From NCBI GenBank assembly GCA_031286205.1, contig JAITUR010000069.1, positions 1 through 51,779 of the forward strand: a stretch of 51,779 nt of DNA. The letters run 5' to 3'. This document shows positions 18,538-23,916 of this stretch, piece by piece. This stretch comes from Treponema sp. Its GTDB lineage: Bacteria; Spirochaetota; Spirochaetia; Treponematales; Breznakiellaceae. Numbering within the stretch: the first letter of the stretch is position 1; every line of letters starts with the position of its first letter. The notes under the pieces were generated by a model. It saw only the letters and a list, made by a program, of their open reading frames with translations. It was not told where the DNA came from and ran no database searches. The position numbers and the translations under genes were made by a program.

Positions 18538-18552
18538 AGATCTGTTTTATAA

Positions 18553-18570
18553 ACTTGTCATTTAGCAAGT
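18553..18570. promoter_or_regulatory. Operator-like site 2 (ACTTG-N8-CAAGT)
   Basis: This is the second copy of the pattern, starting 33 bases from the first (about three helical turns). The two probably bind repressor dimers on the same DNA face. Confidence 0.55.
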
Positions 18571-18599
18571 GTTAATTTACTGCCCAAACAATTAATCCG

Positions 18600-18899
18600 C
18601 TAATCAGTGCCGCTGTCGGAATCCCAATTATCGTAGTAAGTTTCCAGAATTTTAACCTTTGATCGTATCTCGCTGATAAGTTGGACTGCATCCTTTAGGT
18701 TTCTGACATTGCTTGTAGTTGTGCTTGCAAGTCCTTTAGTAATTTCTCTTGCTCGGTTATTATGCTCTCGTAATTGTCTATTAATATCTCGCTCTCGCTC
18801 AAGCTCTCCTTCAAGTTGTCCAATAATTTCTGTTGCTCTTCCGTGTTGCTGATCGTATCTTTTATTGGAAGGCGGGGGTATCCCCGCCAGTATAATAAA
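18600..18899 (-). CDS. Phage-like coiled-coil ORF without ATG
   Basis: This frame is open for 99 codons and clearly reads as protein: a basic start (KRYDQQHGRATEII), then a long coiled coil rich in E, R and L, ending in YYDNWDSDSGTD. It contains no ATG near its beginning. It overlaps the 3' end of the exported small protein in a +1 frame, and a strong GC hairpin (18871-18888) sits in the overlap. It could be made by frameshifting, by a rare start codon, or be a decayed gene. It resembles small proteins of phage lysis or tail regions, but I cannot name a family. Confidence 0.4.
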   Translation of the reverse strand, partial: FIILAGIPPPSNKRYDQQHGRATEIIGQLEGELERERDINRQLREHNNRAREITKGLASTTTSNVRNLKDAVQLISEIRSKVKILETYYDNWDSDSGTD

Positions 18900-19077
18900 T
18901 TACCTTACCAACGAAGAACCGCAGGTCCTTCATCAAGTTTTCCAGCTCTTGCAGATCGGTGTCCAGTGAGGAAAAGTCCTGTGACCAGGCAGCCGACGAG
19001 GAAAGCGAGAATAAGATAAATAGCAAAACGACGACGATTGATCGCGCTAAGTATTTTTTGCAGTAGTTGTTTTTCAT
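18862..19077 (-). CDS. Small exported protein, phage-like context
   Basis: The 71-residue product has a basic start, one hydrophobic segment (SIVVVLLFILFSLSSSAAWS, residues 13-32) that looks like a signal peptide, then a short acidic helix. AGGAG lies 9 bases before the ATG, a good ribosome-binding site. Its end overlaps the coiled-coil ORF. A lysis-type protein such as a small spanin or holin partner is possible, but nothing identifies it firmly. Confidence 0.5.
   Translation of the reverse strand: MKNNYCKKYLARSIVVVLLFILFSLSSSAAWSQDFSSLDTDLQELENLMKDLRFFVGKVIYYTGGDTPAFQ
18871..18888. repeat. GC-rich hairpin in the ORF overlap
   Basis: GGCGGGG and CCCCGCC pair perfectly around a 4-base loop. 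The hairpin lies where the exported-protein frame ends and the coiled-coil frame begins. No T-run follows, so it is not a standard terminator. Confidence 0.6.
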
Positions 19078-19179
19078 TCAAAATTTACTCCTTGTAAATA
19101 ATAAAAACACTTTCCGGTTTTCTTTGGTTTGATTTCCTAATACTAACAGGTCTCCCTTCGGTCGACGAGCGAGCAGAAC

Positions 19180-19287
19180 TCAAGGGCAAACCACCCGAAA
19201 ACCAATGCTGTCGTACCGGTAGCCTGGGTAGCTGTAGCTCCGAAACGCAGAACGGAGGTACTGCCCGAAGTTGATCCAGTAACCGCC
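19180..19287 (-). pseudogene. Orphan variable-region-like fragment of a DGR target (C-type lectin/FGE fold)
   Basis: The minus strand encodes a 35-residue C-terminal fragment that starts GGYWINFGQYLRSAFRS and ends DSIGFRVVCP, matching the end of the formylglycine-generating-enzyme/C-type lectin fold used by diversity-generating retroelements (DGRs). Twelve codons at the positions that vary in such proteins are all NNC (TAC, ATC, AAC, TTC, AGC), plus one TTT. That is the signature of adenine mutagenesis of AAC/AAT template codons. The flanking framework codons are not NNC-biased. No upstream part of the target gene, template repeat or reverse transcriptase is in the window, so it is a remnant. 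Confidence 0.6.
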
Positions 19288-19334
19288 GCATTTACATTGC
19301 AAGGTTCGGGCAGTAAGAGCAGAGATTTTTTTTG

Positions 19335-19539
19335 CTCTTTTAGGATTTTGTTTTGTTTAGGAAACTCATCCGCCTTGCTTTTGCCTTATATGCGGTTTCT
19401 GTTCGTCGGCTCGGGACTTTGCCTCCAGCTTCCTTCAGATTCCACCTCACGATGGACACCCTTGCCTTTGGCTAACACTTCCTACTGCCAAGCGTGTAGC
19501 GGACTTCCACCGCCAAGTTATTGCCCATGTCGGGCACAC
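19335..19539 (-). mobile_element. Group II intron, 5' fragment of domain I
   Basis: On the minus strand the sequence opens with GTGTGCCC, the group II intron 5' end (GUGYG). It then shows familiar domain I blocks such as GTGAGGTGG, CTGAAGGAAGC, GGAGGCAAA and CGACGAACAG. It is cut off after about 205 bases; no reverse transcriptase or domain V/VI follows. The 5' end comes directly after a terminator stem and its T-run, the preferred site of class C introns. The class is inferred from that position. Confidence 0.6.
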
Positions 19540-19540
19540 T

Positions 19541-19574
19541 AAAAAACCCTGATTACTCTAAAATAATCAGGGTT
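19541..19574 (-). terminator. Rho-independent terminator of the polyglycine lipoprotein gene
   Basis: A perfect 11-bp stem (arms 19545-19555 and 19564-19574, loop of 8) is followed on the minus strand by six T residues. It lies 39 bases after the lipoprotein stop codon. Confidence 0.85.
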
Positions 19575-19612
19575 AATTGTTAAACTACTAATTCAGCAGT
19601 CAAATCGGGTTC

Positions 19613-20866
19613 TTATTCACTTTCAGCTTCTGCAACTGTGAATGTAACAAGTTGTGAAAAGTCTGCATTTTTGCCGTTGCCGTCTGTAATGGTTGCTCTA
19701 ATGCTGATTGTTCCGGGATTAGCGATGTTTTCAATTTTGGTAGGAGTTCCTACATTATCGAGAGATGCGCCGGTTGATCCTGCATCAAATTCACTCCATA
19801 CAATGGTTTTAAAGCTTGCTTGTATATTGCTCACTGCTACAGTGTTCAACATAATATCATCACCTGTAAATACTTCTGCTTCATAACTCAAGCCGCTTAC
19901 TGCGACAAAAGGATCGATGATAGAAAAGAATGAACCCGCACCATAAAATTCTGTAGTATTCAGGTCTGCATGCTTTAAGGCTACTATGTAGAGACCTGTT
20001 AATGAGGGAGAATATTTTATTGATCCCGCACCTTCTGTGATTGTAAAAGTGCCTGTTGCTCCGGGTATGGGTGTGCTATCACGATACCATTGATAAGTAA
20101 CACCTGTTGTAGGATCGTCATTATCTGCTGTATATGTTGCTGTAAGCTCGGTAAAGTTGGCAAGTGCGCCTTTATCGGCAGTCACTTCCATTTCTCCTGC
20201 AAAGAAATCAAGCTCACTATCCCAAACTTCTATAGGATAACTTTTAGTTTCTGAGTATTTACCAACAATCCATGCTCCTACTTCATAGATTCCTCTGGTA
20301 CTTGTTGTATAGGTTTTTTCATCTGCACCGGCAATAGCGGCTCCGTCTCTGTACCACTGATAGGTGAAATCATCTTCATCTTCACTTCCATTATATCTAG
20401 CTGAAAGTTCTACTTCACCGGGGTCATCTGCACCGTCTTCACTCAAGTTATAGGTAACCGGATCACCATCAATACCTAATATACCGGGTAAAGCCGGCCA
20501 AATAACGGTTACAGCATCGCTGGTTTTGGTATTATAGCCGGATTTGCTGATTTTTACACGATATTCTCCGGCTAACACTGTTACAAATGTTGTTTCATCT
20601 GCATCTGGAATATCTGTTCCGTTAAGAGTCCACTGATAGTCGAAATCTTCTTCGGAACCATCGTAATTAGCAGTGAGCGTACCACCAACTATTATAGGAT
20701 TATTACTCGCTGAAATGCTTAATATTCCTGCGAAATTGAGATTACCGCCGCCGCCGCCACCACCACCACCACCAGGGGGACAAGCGCTCAGAATGAGGGC
20801 AAAAACTGCCAGGAAGGATACTAATAACATTCCTGCGATTTTTATTTTTTTCTTGGTAGATTTCAT
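19613..20866 (-). CDS. Lipoprotein with polyglycine tract and Ig-like repeats
   Basis: The 417-residue product has a signal peptide and lipobox (LILSAC), then CPP and a run of ten glycines encoded by GGN triplets. After that come at least three beta-rich repeats with the motif YQWxxxGxxIxxA and a final Ig-like domain. Such proteins are surface or periplasmic lipoproteins that may bind polymers or other cells; the role is unknown. AAGGAG precedes the ATG. The glycine tract is encoded by near-repeats of GGT/GGC and could vary in length by slippage. The gene ends in a strong terminator. Confidence 0.75.
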   Translation of the reverse strand: MKSTKKKIKIAGMLLVSFLAVFALILSACPPGGGGGGGGGGNLNFAGILSISASNNPIIVGGTLTANYDGSEEDFDYQWTLNGTDIPDADETTFVTVLAGEYRVKISKSGYNTKTSDAVTVIWPALPGILGIDGDPVTYNLSEDGADDPGEVELSARYNGSEDEDDFTYQWYRDGAAIAGADEKTYTTSTRGIYEVGAWIVGKYSETKSYPIEVWDSELDFFAGEMEVTADKGALANFTELTATYTADNDDPTTGVTYQWYRDSTPIPGATGTFTITEGAGSIKYSPSLTGLYIVALKHADLNTTEFYGAGSFFSIIDPFVAVSGLSYEAEVFTGDDIMLNTVAVSNIQASFKTIVWSEFDAGSTGASLDNVGTPTKIENIANPGTISIRATITDGNGKNADFSQLVTFTVAEAESE

Positions 20867-21022
20867 TACTACACTCCTTTAAATTTGCTCTGAATCTTCC
20901 AAATGATCCAGATTGCTTTTGGTCCAAAAAATCCGAATAACATCCGGAGGACTTTTAATCCCATTTTTGATCCCAAGTATTTACGGTTATTCGGTTCAAA
21001 AAGCCCCTGATAACCTGTATTT

Positions 21023-21055
21023 AATATTTCCAACCGCCTTCGGCGGTAGAATATT
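21023..21055. repeat. Hairpin in the intergenic region
   Basis: ACCGCC and GGCGGT pair around a 3-base loop, and outer arms AATATT extend the stem. Confidence 0.55.
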
Positions 21056-21255
21056 TGCATATTCGTATCCCGCAGGAATACACCGCAGCCAACAAATCTT
21101 TTCCTTGCTTACCCTTCGGAAATGCCCGAACTTACGGTTCGAGCCAGTCGAACGGATCGAGGTATTTTCACAAAATAATGGAGAGTATATTGTTCTGTGG
21201 ACAGATCTGTCTCTTGAAAAAAGAAAATATTGGTAAATTGCAAAGTTTCTTCTAT

Positions 21256-21299
<44 letters not shown>

Positions 21300-21428
21300 T
21301 GAATTCACATAGTGAGTACGCGTAAAAGCGGGATTTCCTTTCATTGTGTTATTTTGGACTATTTTAGGTAATTTTGTCAATAGTTTTATGACAGTTTTTT
21401 CCCTTTTTAACTTCTTTGGAATCTGCCG

Positions 21429-22157
21429 CTACGCTACATACGCTTTAAGTTTATTATTCCTTTTAAGATTGCGAAGCCTGGAAAGCGCCTTCTCTTCTAT
21501 CTGCCTAATGCGTTCTTTGCTAAGGTTGTAATGCATTCCAATTTCTTTTAGCGACATTGGGGTTCGCCCCAGACCAAAATGGTAGCGGAGTATTTCCGCC
21601 TCGTCTTTTTTTAGAGTGTTTAGCGCGTTATCTATATCAATTTCCATCATTTTATATTCTGCCGCCTGATCCGGAGATATATATTGATCATCCTGCAAAC
21701 AATCTGCCAGGGTTGCTTCCTTATCGCTGGAAACCAAATTATCCAACGAAACTACTTCATACCTCGATGCCTCGGCAAAACGATTTGCCGGCAGCCGAAT
21801 CATTTTCGATTTCTCGTTAATAGCGCTTAAAATTGCCTGCCGTATCCACCAAACAGCATACGATATAAAATGATACCCTTTTTTAACATCAAAGCGGTCT
21901 ACTGCATTTACAAGACCCGTATTGCCCTCGCTAATAAGGTCTTCCAGCGGCAGCCCAAGCCCCTGATATTTTTTGGCTACATTAACCACAAAACGCAGGT
22001 TAGCGCTTACAAGCTTGTCCCTGGCTCTTTGGTCTCCGGAAGCCGCTTTATGGGCTGTTTTTTCTTCTTCGTCGCGAGTCATTAAAGGAACCCGATTAAT
22101 CTCTTTAAGATAAACTGCAAGATTATTATCCATCGCCATTTGTTTTCTCTTTTTCAT
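21429..22157 (-). CDS. Sigma-70 family alternative sigma factor (RpoS/RpoD-like)
   Basis: From the ATG at 22157 the product has 242 residues. The start is set by GAGAGGG 7 bases upstream; a longer open frame continues upstream but crosses the promoter. Region 1.2 (NNLAVYLKEINRVPLMTRDEEE), region 2 (NLRFVVNVAKKYQGLGLPLE, then YAVWWIRQAI), a short region 3 and region 4 (SLKEIGMHYNLSKERIRQIE) are present. It lacks the long N-terminus of the primary sigma factor, so it is an RpoS-like group 2/3 factor. A near-perfect sigma-54 promoter lies just upstream, as with rpoS in Borrelia. Confidence 0.88.
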   Translation of the reverse strand: MKKRKQMAMDNNLAVYLKEINRVPLMTRDEEEKTAHKAASGDQRARDKLVSANLRFVVNVAKKYQGLGLPLEDLISEGNTGLVNAVDRFDVKKGYHFISYAVWWIRQAILSAINEKSKMIRLPANRFAEASRYEVVSLDNLVSSDKEATLADCLQDDQYISPDQAAEYKMMEIDIDNALNTLKKDEAEILRYHFGLGRTPMSLKEIGMHYNLSKERIRQIEEKALSRLRNLKRNNKLKAYVA

Positions 22158-22186
22158 TTTATTACCCTCTCTTTTACTTATTACAT

Positions 22187-22203
22187 AGCAAGATGCGTGC
22201 CAA
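22187..22203 (-). promoter_or_regulatory. Sigma-54 promoter of the sigma-factor gene
   Basis: The minus strand reads TTGGCACGCATCTTGCT, matching the sigma-54 consensus (TGGCAC-N5-TTGCW) at every conserved position. The start of transcription would be near 22176, leaving a leader of about 20 bases that contains the ribosome-binding site. Confidence 0.85.
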
Positions 22204-22276
22204 CTCCAATTTATGGGTAAAAATCGGGGTTTTAAGGTAAAATTTGAATAAAATACCCCCGTATCATCTCCAATTT

Positions 22277-22289
22277 GACACAGACTGTC
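22277..22289. promoter_or_regulatory. Candidate enhancer site, GACA-N5-TGTC
   Basis: This inverted repeat is centred about 107 bases upstream of the predicted sigma-54 transcription start. It shares the TGACACAG core with the palindrome at 22307. Confidence 0.5.
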
Positions 22290-22306
22290 GAAATTTGCAG
22301 AAAAGC

Positions 22307-22321
22307 GTGTCAAAATGACAC
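22307..22321. promoter_or_regulatory. Candidate enhancer site, GTGTCA-AAA-TGACAC
   Basis: A perfect inverted repeat centred about 138 bases upstream of the sigma-54 start and 31 bases (three turns) from the first site. This spacing is typical of upstream sites for sigma-54 activators. It also lies close to the HDOD gene promoter. Confidence 0.55.
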
Positions 22322-22333
22322 AGTAAAAAAGCC

Positions 22334-22362
22334 TTGATTAACTTATATAATATCGATATCAT
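22334..22362 (+). promoter_or_regulatory. Predicted promoter of the ATPase-HDOD gene
   Basis: TTGATT and TATCAT are separated by 17 bases, about 50 bases before the ATG at 22413, which has GAGGTGG as ribosome-binding site. Confidence 0.45.
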
Positions 22363-22412
22363 TAAAAATATGTCGATAATCAAGATAAGGAAAAGAGAAG
22401 AGGTGGTATAAA

Positions 22413-23909
22413 ATGAATCCTGCTCCAGAACTGGTCGTTGACGAAAATAAAATAAAAAAAGCCATACAGTCCGGGCTTCCGCTGACTATTACAACATACA
22501 CTCTCCCCAAAGAAATAGAAATTTATATAGAACAAGTTATAGATGTTTTCTTAAAACAAATGGATCAATACAGGCTAAAAGATTATATCGTTTACTGTGT
22601 TCAGGAACTTGTTATAAATGCAAAAAAAGCAAATACCAAACGCGTTTATTTTGCCGAACGCGGACTAAATATAAACGAACCAAGCGATTACAAAGAAGGT
22701 ATGGGAAAATTCAAGGAAGATACCCTTGGTAATATTGCACATTATCTTCAGCTGCAAAAAGAAAAAGGTTTGTATATAAAAATAAGTTTAAAAGTAAAAA
22801 GAGACACAATTAATATAGAAGTACGCAATAATGTTACGGCTACAAAAACAGAACAGCTTCGTATTCACGACAAACTTGCGCGCTCCAGACAATACGACAC
22901 GCTGGAAGATGCCCTGTCTCAGCTTTTGGACGATTCAGAAGGCGCAGGTCTTGGTCTTGTTATTCTTGTATTGATGCTTAAAAAAATCGGTCTTGACGAT
23001 GATTGTTTTACAATTAAAACAACAGAAAAAGAAACAATTGCAAGTATATCAATTCCTCTGGATCAGGCCGTAGTAGAAAATATTTCCGAACTTTCTAAAC
23101 AAATTGTAGGACACATTAATAGTCTTCCGCAGTTTCCGGAAAATATCATGATGATTCAAAAACTTATTGCTGATCCTACTTCAGATATGCCGGTTATCGC
23201 AAGACAAATATCCATGGATCCGGCTCTTACTGCCGATTTGCTAAAAATTGTTAACTCTGCGCAGTATATGCTTTCCAAAAAAGTAGATAATATTTCCGAA
23301 GCGGTAAAAATGGTGGGAATAAAAGGAATTAAAAATCTGTTGTATTCCTATGGCACGCATAAAATTCTTGGCGACGACACCATAGACAAAAAACGGCTTT
23401 GGGAACATTCTTACAAAACCGCTTTTTACGCCTATAACATTGTAAAAAACTTTAAACACGATGCAAACCTTTTGGACGATGTTTATGTCGGCGGTATTTT
23501 GCACGACATGGGAAAAATTATTTTCTCCAGCGTGCACCCGGAATTGTTGGAAAAAATAAAAGGGTTCTGTACAGATAAAAAACTGCCTGCATCCACATTC
23601 GAAAATCTTTCTGCCGGCATGAACCATGCGGAGCTTGGCGCTCTTATTGCGGAAAAATGGAATTTCCCGGAAAGCCTTGTTTCGGCAATCAGGTTTCATC
23701 ATGATCCCGGAAGCGCTCCTGCAGACTGCAAAGACCTTGTAGACGCTGTTTACATTGCCAATATGTTCTGCGTATACGAAAATAAAAATATAATTTTTGA
23801 TCAAATAGAAACAGTCCCGCTGGAAAACTTTGGGCTGAAAAGCCAAAAACAGGTTGATGCTTTAATGCTTAAACTTGCCGCCGGCTTCCAGAAAGAAGGC
23901 CAGTTGTAA
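22413..23909 (+). CDS. HATPase-HDOD fusion signalling protein
   Basis: The 498-residue product joins two signalling modules. The N-terminal half (residues 1-225) resembles a GHKL/histidine-kinase ATPase, with an N-box-like ELVINAKKAN near 70 and a G-box EGAGLGL near 175, but it has no dimerisation/phosphoacceptor histidine domain. The C-terminal half is an HDOD domain (residues 230-430), beginning with LPQFPENIMMIQKLI. It retains HD-type residues (HDMGK near 370, HAELG, RFHHDP). HDOD proteins usually act in signalling without known catalysis. It is followed 7 bases later by smc, so the two may be co-transcribed. Confidence 0.75.
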   Translation: MNPAPELVVDENKIKKAIQSGLPLTITTYTLPKEIEIYIEQVIDVFLKQMDQYRLKDYIVYCVQELVINAKKANTKRVYFAERGLNINEPSDYKEGMGKFKEDTLGNIAHYLQLQKEKGLYIKISLKVKRDTINIEVRNNVTATKTEQLRIHDKLARSRQYDTLEDALSQLLDDSEGAGLGLVILVLMLKKIGLDDDCFTIKTTEKETIASISIPLDQAVVENISELSKQIVGHINSLPQFPENIMMIQKLIADPTSDMPVIARQISMDPALTADLLKIVNSAQYMLSKKVDNISEAVKMVGIKGIKNLLYSYGTHKILGDDTIDKKRLWEHSYKTAFYAYNIVKNFKHDANLLDDVYVGGILHDMGKIIFSSVHPELLEKIKGFCTDKKLPASTFENLSAGMNHAELGALIAEKWNFPESLVSAIRFHHDPGSAPADCKDLVDAVYIANMFCVYENKNIIFDQIETVPLENFGLKSQKQVDALMLKLAAGFQKEGQL

Positions 23910-23916
23910 ATTATTT

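Noticed and set aside
19085-19291. Open frame of 68 codons overlapping the DGR-like fragment
   Set aside because: It reads the same strand in another frame; the frame with the lectin-like GFRV ending and NNC codons is the meaningful one.
18600-19600. Complete DGR (reverse transcriptase, template repeat, accessory gene)
   Set aside because: No reverse transcriptase motif and no AAC-rich copy of the variable region could be found anywhere in the window.
22158-22313. Longer sigma-factor start at 22313
   Set aside because: It would run through the sigma-54 promoter and one palindrome; the ATG at 22157 has a good ribosome-binding site.
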